Assembly: GCA_963794995.1 (NCBI GenBank)
Contig: CAWCFV010000002.1
Span: 2,108,001-2,172,000, forward strand
Reading direction: 5' to 3'
From: CAWCFV01 sp963794995
GTDB taxonomy: Bacteria; Actinomycetota; Actinomycetes; JACCUZ01
DNA length: 64,000 nucleotides
Under the pieces are notes generated by a model that saw only the letters and a program-made list of their open reading frames with translations, was not told where the DNA came from and ran no database searches. The translations under genes were made by a program, and so were the position numbers. Positions 24,225-32,855 of the stretch are shown here, in pieces (the first letter of the stretch is position 1; each line of letters begins with the position of its first letter).

Positions 24225-25219
24225 CGCGGCGCGGAGCGCTCGAGACGCTCCACCTGCTCGGTCCGCCCCGCCTCCGGGTCGCCGACCTCGGCGTCGCGCA
24301 CCCCGGCGCGCACGGCCTCGAGCTGGGCGCAGAAGGCGATGCCGAGGAACAGCGCGATGGAGGTCAGCTGCGCCCACAGGAGCAGGGCGATCACGCCCGT
24401 CAGCGGGCCGTAGGTCGAGCCGAACGACCCGCTGTGCTGGACGTAGAGCGAGAGCGCGTAGGTGAACAGGATCCACAGCACCAGGGCCACGCCGGCGCCG
24501 ATGCCGACCCAGGACCAGCCCGGCTGGCGCCTGCGCGGCGCCTTCTCGACGATGATGGCGAACGCGCCGAAGGCGAGCAGGATGCCCACCGGGAACCTCA
24601 GCACCTGCCACACGGTGAGGCCGACGCCCTGCCACTGGTAGGTGCGGGCCAGCACCTCCCCGACGGTGCCGCCGGCGACGACGATGAGGAACCCGACGAC
24701 CGACAGCAGGCCGGCCGAGCAGGCCATCAGCACCGCGCGGCCGTACTTCTGCAGCGCCGGACGGTCGCGCTGGATGCCGTAGATCCGGTTCGCGCCGCGC
24801 TCCACCTGACCCATCGACGTCGTCAGTGCGACGAGGGCGACGAGCAGGCCGAGCCACAGCGCGACCTGGCCCCGGCCACCGGACTGCTGCCCGCCCTGCT
24901 CGAGCGTCTGCCGCACCACCTCGTCGGTGCTGCCCGGGGTGATCCGCAGCACCACCTCGCGCAGGACGGTGCCGATGCGCTCGCTGTTCAGGGTGCTCGA
25001 CAGGCCGATGAAGGCGATGCCGAGGGGGATGAGCGACAGCACCAGCTGCAGCGCGAGGGCTCGTGAGTGGCTGAAGCCGTCGCCGTACCGGAACCGGACG
25101 AACGCGGTCTTCACCAGGTGCAGCCGGCCGTAGTGGCGCAGCACCTCGTGCGCCTCGTCGGTCGTGTGGTCCGCCAGGGACATCGTGGCGGTCTGCGGGA
25201 CCCGCGTCACCGACGACAT
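24221..25219 (-). CDS. YihY/UPF0761 family membrane protein
   Basis: A 332-residue inner-membrane protein of the YihY (formerly ribonuclease BN-like) family with six helices. Typical stretches: FSHSRALALQLVLSLIPLGI, TTSMGQVERGANRIYGI and HSGSFGSTYGPLTGVIALLL. The function is not settled in any organism; links to lipid or virulence-factor export have been proposed. Its ATG overlaps the lipid-kinase stop (TGATG), so it ends a four-gene lipid-phosphate operon. Confidence 0.88.
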   Translation of the reverse strand: MSSVTRVPQTATMSLADHTTDEAHEVLRHYGRLHLVKTAFVRFRYGDGFSHSRALALQLVLSLIPLGIAFIGLSSTLNSERIGTVLREVVLRITPGSTDEVVRQTLEQGGQQSGGRGQVALWLGLLVALVALTTSMGQVERGANRIYGIQRDRPALQKYGRAVLMACSAGLLSVVGFLIVVAGGTVGEVLARTYQWQGVGLTVWQVLRFPVGILLAFGAFAIIVEKAPRRRQPGWSWVGIGAGVALVLWILFTYALSLYVQHSGSFGSTYGPLTGVIALLLWAQLTSIALFLGIAFCAQLEAVRAGVRDAEVGDPEAGRTEQVERLERSAPR

Positions 25220-26100
25220 CAGGGCACCCGGACCGTGAGCGAGGCGGGCTCGATGCGGATGTCCATGACCTTGCCGTCCTCGATGACGTCGCCGTCGAGC
25301 TGACGTGGCTGGGCGTGGCTGGCCTCGATGCGGACGTGCTTCGCGGTGAAGCGCTCCATCCGCCGGTCCGGGACGTCGGCCCGGCGCATCACCCGGCCGG
25401 TGACCCGGGCCCAGTCGACGACGTTGCGGACGGCGATGACGACGACGTCGAGCACGCCGTCGTCCGGGACGGCGTCGGGCAGCAGCGGGATGCCGCCCTG
25501 GAGGCGCCCGACGTTGCCGACCACGACCGTCCGGACCCGCCGGTGCATCGGCTCGCCGTCGTCGATCGTCAGCGTGACCCGCAGGCCCCGGCCGCGCAGG
25601 TGCTTGCCCGCCGACACGACGTACGCCGGCCAGCCGACGGCCTTCTTCAGACCCTCCGGGGCGTCGCGCATGATCGCCGCGTCGAAGCCGAGGCCGGCCA
25701 TGACGACGAACTTGCGGTCCTCGACCGCGGCGACGTCGATCACCCGGTCGCGCCCGGAGAGGCCGATGCGCAGGCACTCCTCCTCGTCGTTGATCGGGAG
25801 GTCGAGGTTGCGGGCGAGCAGGTTGCCGGTGCCGGTCGGCAGGATCGCCATCGGCACGCCGCAGCCACCCATGCCGGTCACCGCGGCCATCACCGTGCCG
25901 TCGCCGCCGGCGACGAAGACGACGTCGCAGCCCTCCTTGATCGCCCGGCGGCACATCCCCACGCCGGGGTCCTCCTCCGTGGTCTCCAGCCACAGCGGGG
26001 CAGACCAGCCGTGCTGGTCCATGAAGGGCTCGACCCGCTCCTTGAGCGCCGGCAGGTCGGTGACCTTGGTGGGGTTGTAGACGATGCCCGCGCGCTTCAC
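25219..26100 (-). CDS. Diacylglycerol kinase-family lipid kinase
   Basis: A 293-residue DAGK/YegS-type kinase. The N-terminus reads KRAGIVYNPTK; the ATP-binding loop VVFVAGGDGTVMAA is at about 60-73 and is followed by the GVPMAILPTGTGNLLARNL signature. GLGFDAAIMRDAPEGLKK and the C-terminal QLDGDVIEDGK complete the family pattern. It phosphorylates diacylglycerol or a related lipid using ATP. The start GTG overlaps the PAP2 stop (GTGA). Being encoded with two PAP2 phosphatases, it may cycle lipid phosphates. Confidence 0.92.
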   Translation of the reverse strand: MKRAGIVYNPTKVTDLPALKERVEPFMDQHGWSAPLWLETTEEDPGVGMCRRAIKEGCDVVFVAGGDGTVMAAVTGMGGCGVPMAILPTGTGNLLARNLDLPINDEEECLRIGLSGRDRVIDVAAVEDRKFVVMAGLGFDAAIMRDAPEGLKKAVGWPAYVVSAGKHLRGRGLRVTLTIDDGEPMHRRVRTVVVGNVGRLQGGIPLLPDAVPDDGVLDVVVIAVRNVVDWARVTGRVMRRADVPDRRMERFTAKHVRIEASHAQPRQLDGDVIEDGKVMDIRIEPASLTVRVP

Positions 26101-26819
26101 CTGGCCCCCGCCCGCGCGCGGGCCGCCTGAGGGTCCGGCGCCTCACCGCCCAGCTGGGTGAACCGGGCGAGCGGGCCCCGGGCCAGGATCAGGCCGGCCG
26201 CGACCGCCACGGTGATGCTGCCGTTGAGGTAGGCGGCGAGCAGGTCGGAGACGTGGTGCGCGCCGCGGTAGAGCCGCCCGAGGGCGACCAGCAGCGGGAC
26301 GGCAAGCAGCAGGGTCATCGCCGCGGTCCGCACCCAGCGGCGGCGCACGTACCAGGCGACCAGCAGGGCGCTGCCGAGGAACAGCGCGGTGGCGGCGCCG
26401 GTGTGCCCGCTGGGGAAGCTCGAGGTCGGGATGCCGCTGTCCATCCGCTCGACGTCCGGTCGCGGCCGTTTGACCGCGAACTGCACGCAGAGGAACACCA
26501 GCGCCTGCGCGGACACCGCGAGGACCAGGAAGACCGACGGCCGCCACCGGCGCATGGCGACAACCAGCGCGGCCGCCACGACGAGCAGGGCGCCGACGAT
26601 CGCGCCGGTGTTGCCCAGCCCCGAGAGCAGGTAGCTGACGTCGTCGAGCGCCGGCTCGCGGTTGCGGGCGAGCTCGGCGTTGAGGTCCTCCTCGGCGGTG
26701 ATCCAGGCCGCGCGGTCGAACACCCTTGTGATGAGCAGGCCGATGCCGAGCAGCAGCAGGTAGTCGAGGACGAGCAGGACGGCGACGACGCCGGCGGTAC
26801 GGGCGACTCGGGCCTTCAT
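26097..26819 (-). CDS. PAP2-superfamily membrane phosphatase
   Basis: A 240-residue membrane phosphatase. The three catalytic motifs are visible: VKRPRPDVERM, SSFPSGHTGAATALF and GRLYRGAHHVSDLLAAY. There are six membrane segments. Substrates of the family include phosphatidic acid and undecaprenyl pyrophosphate. ATG 26819 is chosen because the first helix begins shortly after. It heads the pair with the lipid kinase and lies 77 bases after the second PAP2 gene. Confidence 0.92.
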   Translation of the reverse strand: MKARVARTAGVVAVLLVLDYLLLLGIGLLITRVFDRAAWITAEEDLNAELARNREPALDDVSYLLSGLGNTGAIVGALLVVAAALVVAMRRWRPSVFLVLAVSAQALVFLCVQFAVKRPRPDVERMDSGIPTSSFPSGHTGAATALFLGSALLVAWYVRRRWVRTAAMTLLLAVPLLVALGRLYRGAHHVSDLLAAYLNGSITVAVAAGLILARGPLARFTQLGGEAPDPQAARARAGAR

Positions 26820-26896
26820 GGCAGGGGCACTCGCTTTCTCGGTGCCGTCGGGCCGACGGCGGCAGGCAGGGTGGCGGTGCTGCGCGGGTGGCGGGG

Positions 26897-27757
26897 TCAG
26901 TCGTGCTCGGACATCTCGGGACCGGCCTCGGGGTCGATGCCCTCGCCGACCGTGGACGGGCGCTGGCCCTGGTCGCGCCGGTGGATCTCGAAGGCCGCGC
27001 CGGTCCCGGCGACGACCGCGACGGCCACCACCCACCCGGCCAGGACGTCGCTCACGAAGTGCACGCCGAGCCCGATCCGGTCGAAGCCGGTGAGCAGCAC
27101 GGCGGTGGCGGCCGCCAGATAGGCGACCAGGCGCCCGACCCCGCGCAGCACAGGCAGGAACACGAGCACGAGCACGAGGGCGCCCAGCATCGAGTTCAGC
27201 GCGTGCCCGCTGGGGAAGCTGTAGCCGGACGCCGTCGTGACCGCCTCGGGGAACTGCGGCCGGGCCCGTTCGACGACGAGCTTGAGGACGACGCCGAGGA
27301 CGCCGCCGATCGCCATCGTGAGCAGCGCCCAGGCGGCCAGGCGCCGGGCGCCCCGGCGCCACAGCCAGACCGCCACACCCAGCACCGCGAGCCGGAAGAC
27401 CCACGGGTCCAGCGCGACGGACCCCACCCGGAGCACGTCGACGAGGGTGCCGTCGCCGCGTGCCACCTCGTTCAGGCGGTCGGCGGTGCCCCGGTCGAGC
27501 CGCTCGAGCGGCTCCCACTCCGACTCGACGAGGAGCAGCAACAGCGTGAAGGGCACCGCGACCAGCGCGGCCACCAGCCCGCCCAGCAGCAGCCGCCCGA
27601 GCAGGCCGCGCCGCGGCGCACGGCTCTCCCGGCGCTCGTCGACGGGCCGGTACAGGACGTTGCGCACCCGCCGGTCGTACCCCCGCTGGCCTCGGACCAT
27701 GCCCGGCGGGGACCGGCCGCCCGGCTTGTCCGCTTGTCCGCATTCCCCCGATGCCAC
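26897..27757 (-). CDS. PAP2-superfamily membrane phosphatase
   Basis: A 286-residue relative of the neighbouring PAP2 gene. Motifs: VVERARPQF, YSFPSGHALNSM and FDRIGLGVHFVSDVLAGW. It has six helices and a charged N-terminal tail of about 45 residues. The start is unsure: GTG 27757 or ATG 27700, neither with a ribosome site. The two PAP2 proteins diverge clearly, so they are more likely paralogues with separate substrates than a recent duplication. Confidence 0.9.
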   Translation of the reverse strand: MASGECGQADKPGGRSPPGMVRGQRGYDRRVRNVLYRPVDERRESRAPRRGLLGRLLLGGLVAALVAVPFTLLLLLVESEWEPLERLDRGTADRLNEVARGDGTLVDVLRVGSVALDPWVFRLAVLGVAVWLWRRGARRLAAWALLTMAIGGVLGVVLKLVVERARPQFPEAVTTASGYSFPSGHALNSMLGALVLVLVFLPVLRGVGRLVAYLAAATAVLLTGFDRIGLGVHFVSDVLAGWVVAVAVVAGTGAAFEIHRRDQGQRPSTVGEGIDPEAGPEMSEHD

Positions 27758-27853
27758 CGTCGTCGCGCGGCCGCTGACGATGGTTCAGGGCGCTACGCGC
27801 CGCGCCGTACGCGGGGGACGGATATCGGCTGCGGCCACGCCCCGTCCGCTGGA

Positions 27854-27859
27854 TACCCT
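27854..27859 (+). promoter_or_regulatory. Leaderless-type -10 box of serS
   Basis: TACCCT ends six bases before the serS ATG, with no Shine-Dalgarno, as in other leaderless actinobacterial genes. Confidence 0.5.
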
Positions 27860-27865
27860 CGCGGC

Positions 27866-29134
27866 ATGCTGGACCTCAAGCTCGTCCGCGACGACCCGGA
27901 GGCCGTCCGGGCCTCGCAGCGCGCCCGCCGCGAGGACCCCGGCCTGGTCGACGAGGTCCTGGCCTCCGACGAGCGGCGCCGCGCGGCGATCGTCGCCTTC
28001 GAGAGCCTGCGGGCCGAGCAGAAGGACCTGGGCCGGCGGATCGCGCAGGCCTCCGGCGACGAGCGCGCCACGCTGATGTCGCGGACCAAGGACCTGGCGG
28101 GCGAGGTCAAGGCCGCCGACGCGGCCTCCGCGGCGGCGCTGGCCGAGTTCACGGCGCTGATGGGCCGGCTCTCGAACGTCACCGAGCCCGGCGTCCCGGC
28201 GGGCGGCGAGGACGACTACGTCGTGCTCGAGCAGGTCGGCGAGCCGCCGGAGCTCGACTTCCCGCCCCTGGACCACCTCGAGATCGGGCAGCGGCTCGGC
28301 GCGATCGACACCGAGCGCGGGGCGAAGGTGTCCGGCGCCAGGTTCTACTACCTCACCGGCGTCGGCGCCCAGCTGCAGCTCGCGATGCTCAACCTCGCGA
28401 TGGCCCAGGCCGTCGAGGCCGGGTTCGTGCCCGTCGTACCTCCCGTGCTGGTGAAGCCGGAGGCGATGGAGGGCACCGGGTTCCTGGCCCAGGCGGCCGA
28501 GAACGTCTACCACCTGCCCGACGAGGACCTGTACCTCGTCGGCACCTCCGAGGTGCCGCTGGCGGCGTACCACATGGACGAGGTCATCGACGCCGACCGG
28601 CTGCCGCTGCGCTACGCCGGGTGGTCGACCTGCTTCCGCAAGGAGGCCGGCTCGTACGGCAAGGACACCCGCGGCATCCTGCGGGTGCACCAGTTCGACA
28701 AGATCGAGATGTTCTCCTTCGTCGACCCGTCCGACGCCGCCGCCGAGCACCAGCGACTGCTCGGCTGGGAGCGGGAGATGCTGGCGAAGGTCGAGCTGCC
28801 GTACCGGATCATCGACGTGGCCGCGGGCGACCTCGGCGGGTCGGCGGCGCGCAAGTACGACTGCGAGGCGTGGGTGCCCACGCAGGGCCGCTACCGCGAG
28901 CTCACCTCGACGTCGAACTGCACGACCTTCCAGGCCCGGCGGCTGCGGGTACGGATGCGCGACGCCGACGGCACCCGGCCGCTCGCGACCCTCAACGGCA
29001 CGCTCGCGACGACCCGGTGGATCGTTGCGATCCTGGAGAACCACCAGCAGGCCGACGGGTCGGTGCGCGTCCCCGTGGCGCTGCGGCCCTTCCTCGGCGG
29101 CCGCGAGGTCCTCGAGCCGGTCGCGAAGGCCTAG
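27866..29134 (+). CDS. serS: Seryl-tRNA synthetase
   Basis: A 422-residue class II synthetase that charges tRNA-Ser (a tRNA-Ser gene is at 57403). The N-terminal arm (about 1-110) is a long helical hairpin starting MLDLKLVRDDPEAVR; the catalytic domain contains GARFYYLTG, VPPVLVKPEAMEGTGFL, YLVGTSEVPLAAYH (motif 2 region with CFRKEAGSYGKDTRGILRVH) and the motif 3 LNGTLATTRWIVAILENHQ. Length and order are normal. Confidence 0.97.
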   Translation: MLDLKLVRDDPEAVRASQRARREDPGLVDEVLASDERRRAAIVAFESLRAEQKDLGRRIAQASGDERATLMSRTKDLAGEVKAADAASAAALAEFTALMGRLSNVTEPGVPAGGEDDYVVLEQVGEPPELDFPPLDHLEIGQRLGAIDTERGAKVSGARFYYLTGVGAQLQLAMLNLAMAQAVEAGFVPVVPPVLVKPEAMEGTGFLAQAAENVYHLPDEDLYLVGTSEVPLAAYHMDEVIDADRLPLRYAGWSTCFRKEAGSYGKDTRGILRVHQFDKIEMFSFVDPSDAAAEHQRLLGWEREMLAKVELPYRIIDVAAGDLGGSAARKYDCEAWVPTQGRYRELTSTSNCTTFQARRLRVRMRDADGTRPLATLNGTLATTRWIVAILENHQQADGSVRVPVALRPFLGGREVLEPVAKA

Positions 29135-29162
29135 GCCGACGGCCGCGGCCCGGGGGCTTCGG

Positions 29163-30551
29163 TCATGGGCGCCACGTCGTGACCGGCTCCGTCCAGGTCC
29201 GTCCGTCGTCCTCCGAGACCAGGGTGTCCAGGTGGATCCTGCCGTCGTGGACCGCGAGGTCCAGGCCCAGCCGCGGTTCGCTCAGGACCTGCCGTCCGCC
29301 CTCGTAGACCGTCGCGAACTCCCCGCGGGTGAGGCTGTCGGCCCGCCAGACCGTCAGGCCGGGGCGCGTCGTGAGCTCCCGGTACGACCAGGCCAGCAGA
29401 CCGCCGTCCGGGGTGCGGGCGAAGCTCACGTCGAGGCCGATCTCCTCCGGGTGGCCGGCCTCGCTCATCTCGGCCCGGGTGAGCGGCAGCCAGGGCCGGC
29501 TGGCGACCTTGCGCAGGCCTCCTGAGCGCTCGCTGACCAGGAAGACGTCGACGCGGTCCGACCAGAGCGGCCAGTGGAAGTACGTCGGGGCGTCGTCGTC
29601 CGAGAGCGAGGCGACGGGGACGTTCCGCGGCGACCGCGGCAGCTCGGCGTACCGCCGCTCGCCGGAGTCGACCCACCAGGCCCGGTCGTATCCTGACCGA
29701 GGGGTCGGGTACACGTACTCGATGCCCCACGGCCGCTGCCCGAGAGTGGGCCGCCCCATCGACCGGCCGACCACCCAGGTCGCGGGGAGCGGCGACGCGG
29801 TGGCGCTGCGCACGTCGAGCACGCACCAGCCGGACTGGCCGTTGGCGTAGCCCTTCACGGGGTCGGTCAGGTTGCGGTCGCACTGGAACACCAGCCGTGG
29901 GTCGTCCGGCGCGCGTTGCTCGTCGACCATGCGCACCCGGCGCAGCCGGCCGTCGGAGGTCAGCAGCCGCTGCCACGCGTTGAGCTCGTCGTTGAGCAGG
30001 AAGCCGTCGTGCCCGATCCTGGTGATCGACTGGACGTTGTTCTGCACCGGCCTCAGGTACGTCGTCGTCCGGTACCCGTCCGTGGTCAGGGCGAGCGCCC
30101 GGAACGACGGGTGCGCCCGGCAGTCCGGACACGGCGGGCAGGCGAGGCAGGTGGTCTCCCACAGCGAGACCCGCACGTCGGGGTCGCCGAAGGCGGCTGC
30201 CGCGTGGACGAGGACCGCGTTGTAGCTCAGCACCGTCTGGCGCGGTGTGAGCCGTTCGGTGCCCTCGGCCGGCCGGAACCGCTCGACCGGGCGGTCGGAC
30301 TCGCTGCGCGTCGGGCCGGGCTGCGGCCGGTGCGAGTCAGCCGGGTCCGGTGTCCGGCTGGTGAGGCCCCCCAGCGCGACCGCGCCCCACGCCACGACGA
30401 CCACCACCACGGTCGCGGCTGCGACCACCGCGGCCGCCCGGCGGCGACGCTCCCGGTCGATGCGCCGGTGCACCTCGCCGAGGCGGTCCGGCGAGCGGCC
30501 GACGACGCCGTCCGCGAGGTGCGCCAGCTCCCGGAGGTCCTCGACAGTCAT
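29163..30551 (-). CDS. Membrane-anchored protein with Asp-box and CX2CX2CX2C cluster, sigma-factor partner
   Basis: A 462-residue protein with a short cytoplasmic N-terminus (about 40 residues, starting TVEDLRELAHLADG), one membrane helix (AAAVVAAATVVVVVVAWGAV) and a large extracytoplasmic region. The outer part has an unusual cysteine cluster CLACPPCPDC and a C-terminal beta-rich section with the Asp-box SEDDGRTW, suggesting a propeller-like fold. ATG 30551 overlaps the stop of the sigma factor gene by four bases. Position and topology suggest an anti-sigma or sensor role, but the cytoplasmic part has no recognisable ZAS/HXXXCXXC motif. The family is not recognised. Confidence 0.75.
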   Translation of the reverse strand: MTVEDLRELAHLADGVVGRSPDRLGEVHRRIDRERRRRAAAVVAAATVVVVVVAWGAVALGGLTSRTPDPADSHRPQPGPTRSESDRPVERFRPAEGTERLTPRQTVLSYNAVLVHAAAAFGDPDVRVSLWETTCLACPPCPDCRAHPSFRALALTTDGYRTTTYLRPVQNNVQSITRIGHDGFLLNDELNAWQRLLTSDGRLRRVRMVDEQRAPDDPRLVFQCDRNLTDPVKGYANGQSGWCVLDVRSATASPLPATWVVGRSMGRPTLGQRPWGIEYVYPTPRSGYDRAWWVDSGERRYAELPRSPRNVPVASLSDDDAPTYFHWPLWSDRVDVFLVSERSGGLRKVASRPWLPLTRAEMSEAGHPEEIGLDVSFARTPDGGLLAWSYRELTTRPGLTVWRADSLTRGEFATVYEGGRQVLSEPRLGLDLAVHDGRIHLDTLVSEDDGRTWTEPVTTWRP

Positions 30552-31075
30552 GACTGGCTCCACTCGTCGGTGGCGGAGGACACGCGGGGGGGTGCCGGCG
30601 GGTCCAGGGCCGGGTCCACCCGCAGCTTGGCGAGCGCCTTCGCCGCCTGGCTCTTGACGGTGCCGGTCGAGCAGTCGAGCAGGTGGGCCGTCTCGGCCTC
30701 GCTGCGGTCCTCGAGGTAGCGCAGGACCACCACCGCGCGCTGTCGGGGCGGCAGGTGCCGCAGCGCCCGCCACAGGTCCTGCCGCTCGACGGTGAGCTCC
30801 GCCTCCGGTGGCGCAGCGGTCTCCGGAAGCGGCGAGGTCGGCGTCTCACCGGTCCACCGCCGCCGCCACCAGGACGCCGAGGTGGTCGCCATGATCCGGC
30901 GCACGTACGCCTCGGGCTCCCACTCGATCCGGTGCCAGGCGAACCAGGCCTTGGCCAGCGCCGCCTGCAGGAGGTCCTCCGCCCCCTGCTGGTCACCCGT
31001 CAGGAGGTAGGCCGTCCGTAGCAGCCCGGCCGACCGGGCGAGGACGAACGCGTCGAACTCCGTCTCGCCCGCCAC
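30548..31075 (-). CDS. SigE-family ECF RNA polymerase sigma factor
   Basis: A 175-residue sigma factor. Region 2 is LLRTAYLLTGDQQGAEDLLQ with the KAWFAWHRIEWEPEAYVRRI stretch typical of the actinobacterial SigE family. Region 4 is LPPRQRAVVVLRYLEDRSEA followed by ETAHLLDCSTGTVKSQAAKAL. GTG 31075 is the start. It overlaps the downstream membrane protein by four bases, the usual layout for an ECF factor and its regulator. Its target promoters are unknown. Confidence 0.93.
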   Translation of the reverse strand: MAGETEFDAFVLARSAGLLRTAYLLTGDQQGAEDLLQAALAKAWFAWHRIEWEPEAYVRRIMATTSASWWRRRWTGETPTSPLPETAAPPEAELTVERQDLWRALRHLPPRQRAVVVLRYLEDRSEAETAHLLDCSTGTVKSQAAKALAKLRVDPALDPPAPPRVSSATDEWSQS

Positions 31076-31230
31076 GACACCACGACCCCTCGGCCTTCAC
31101 CGACAGTGTGCCGGTGCGCCTGTCAAGACGCGCTGGACTTCCGATCGCGTTGCCCGGGCCGACACGTCCCCAGGGGACGCTCGGCGCCCCGGCCGGCCGG
31201 GCACGCGCGCCCTCCGCGAGGATCGGGGCC

Positions 31231-32040
31231 GTGGAGAGTGCCCGGGACCGTGCGCCTCGTCTGGTCGCGACCGACCTCGACGGCACCGTGGTGCGCCGGG
31301 ACGGCACCGTCTCGGACCGCACGGTCGCCGCGCTGCGCGCCGTGGAGGCGCTCGGTGTCCCGGTGGTCATGGTCACCGGGCGCCCCGCCCGCTGGATGGC
31401 CGAGGTCGCCGAGCGGATCGGTCACACCGGGCTGGCGGTCTGCGCGAACGGCGCAGCGCTCTACGACCTGCACACCGAGCGCGTCGTCTCGCACGACCCG
31501 ATCCCGGTGGAGGTCGGCCTGGAGGTCGCCCGCCGGCTGCGTGCGGCGCTGCCGGACGTGGCCTTCGCGCTGGAGACGCTCGAGGGGTTCAGCCACGAAC
31601 CGGCGTACGTCGCGCGGTGGGACGCCGGGCAGCAGCGCGCGGTCGCTCCGCTGGAGCAGCTGTGGACCGGGCCGGCGCTGAAGCTGCTGGCCCGGCACGA
31701 GGCGATGGGTCCGGACGACCTGCTCGCCGCCGCCCGCCAGGTGGTCGGCGACCTGGTCGAGCTGACCCACTCCTCCACGACCGCGCTGCTCGAGATCTCG
31801 GCCGCCGGGGTGTCCAAGGCGTCCGGCCTGGCGCGGTTCGCGGCCTCGCGCGACATCGACGCCGCCGACGTCGCCGCGTTCGGCGACATGCCGAACGACC
31901 TGCCGATGCTCGCCTGGGCCGGGCGCGCGTACGGCATCGCCGACGGCCACCCGGACGTGCTCGCCGCCGTGGCGCACGTCGTCGACCCCCCCGAGCTCGA
32001 CGGCGTCGCCCGCACCCTCGAGCGCCTCTTCGCCCTCTAG
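31231..32040 (+). CDS. Cof-type HAD-superfamily phosphatase
   Basis: A 269-residue type IIB HAD hydrolase. Motif I is LVATDLDGTVVR (nucleophile and acid Asp), motif II is VVMVTGRPA, the lysine of motif III is in ISAAGVSKASGL, and motif IV is AAFGDMPNDLPML. It is a soluble phosphatase, probably of sugar phosphates. The GTG at 31231 is used; upstream in-frame sequence is Arg/Pro-rich and unlikely to be coding. The serS-HAD order is kept in several actinobacteria, here interrupted by the sigma-factor pair. Confidence 0.92.
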   Translation: MESARDRAPRLVATDLDGTVVRRDGTVSDRTVAALRAVEALGVPVVMVTGRPARWMAEVAERIGHTGLAVCANGAALYDLHTERVVSHDPIPVEVGLEVARRLRAALPDVAFALETLEGFSHEPAYVARWDAGQQRAVAPLEQLWTGPALKLLARHEAMGPDDLLAAARQVVGDLVELTHSSTTALLEISAAGVSKASGLARFAASRDIDAADVAAFGDMPNDLPMLAWAGRAYGIADGHPDVLAAVAHVVDPPELDGVARTLERLFAL

Positions 32041-32082
32041 CCCCCGCCCGCGTCCCGGATTCGACCACGTGAGGTAGGCCGG

Positions 32083-32139
32083 GGCCCACGGCAACAGGCG
32101 TCGCTGCCCCGTGCGGTGTGCCGGTGCCTGTTACGGGCC
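32083..32139. terminator. Imperfect inverted repeat between convergent genes
   Basis: GGCCC-(ACGGC)-AACAGGC on the left pairs with GCCTGTT-(AC)-GGGCC on the right across about 26 bases. It lies between the HAD gene and the convergent bpa gene and probably terminates one or both. Confidence 0.45.
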
Positions 32140-32165
32140 GGTACGGCTCGCGGCGGACGGCCCGG

Positions 32166-32780
32166 CTAGAGGTACTGGCCGGTGCTGTGGCCGGGCTCGC
32201 CGCCACCGGATCCGTCCGGACCACCCTGGCCACCCGGCGCGCCCGGCGGCATGCCGGGGATGGACAACCCGCCGGGCAGCGCCCTGCGGCGCATCTCCTC
32301 GAACTGCGCGCGGGCGGCCATCTGCTGGGCGAACAGCGCGGTCTGGATGCCGTGGAAGAGCCCCTCGAGCCAGCCGACCAGCTGGGCCTGGGCCACCCGC
32401 AGCTCGGCCTCGGACGGCACGACGTCCTCGGTGAACGGCAGCGAGATGCGCTCGAGCTCCTCGACCAGCTCGGGCGCGAGGCCCTCCTCGAGCTCCTTGA
32501 TCGAGCGGGTGTGGATCTCGCGCAGCCGGGCCCGGCTGGCCTCGTCGAGGTCGGACCCGCGGACCTCCTCGAGCAGCTGCTTGATCATGCTGCCGATCCG
32601 CATGACCTTCGCCGGCTGGTCGACGAGGTCGGTGACCGAGCGGTCGTCGACCTCGTCGCTGCCGGCCGCCGCCTCGACGGCCATGCCGTCGGGCCCGACG
32701 ACGACGACCCGCTGCTCCGACGCCTCGGGTGCGGCCTGCTGGGCGTCCTGCTCCGACGACTGTGCGTGCTGCTCGGTCAT
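32166..32780 (-). CDS. bpa: Bacterial proteasome activator (Bpa/BpaA)
   Basis: A 204-residue actinobacterial protein that forms rings and opens the 20S proteasome for unfolded substrates without ATP. The helical core, MRIGSMIKQLLEEVRGSDLD through VGWLEGLFHGIQTALFAQQM, matches the family. The very C-terminus is GQYL, the conserved proteasome-docking tail. The region before it is Gly/Pro-rich and disordered. ATG 32780 has GAGGA eight bases upstream; ATG 32789 is an alternative. No proteasome subunit genes occur in the window. Confidence 0.93.
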   Translation of the reverse strand: MTEQHAQSSEQDAQQAAPEASEQRVVVVGPDGMAVEAAAGSDEVDDRSVTDLVDQPAKVMRIGSMIKQLLEEVRGSDLDEASRARLREIHTRSIKELEEGLAPELVEELERISLPFTEDVVPSEAELRVAQAQLVGWLEGLFHGIQTALFAQQMAARAQFEEMRRRALPGGLSIPGMPPGAPGGQGGPDGSGGGEPGHSTGQYL

Positions 32781-32855
32781 GGCGCCCATCCTCGCCCACG
32801 GCCGGTCCGGCAAACCGGTGGACCCCACGGCGGCGACGCTGGCAGGCTCCCACCG

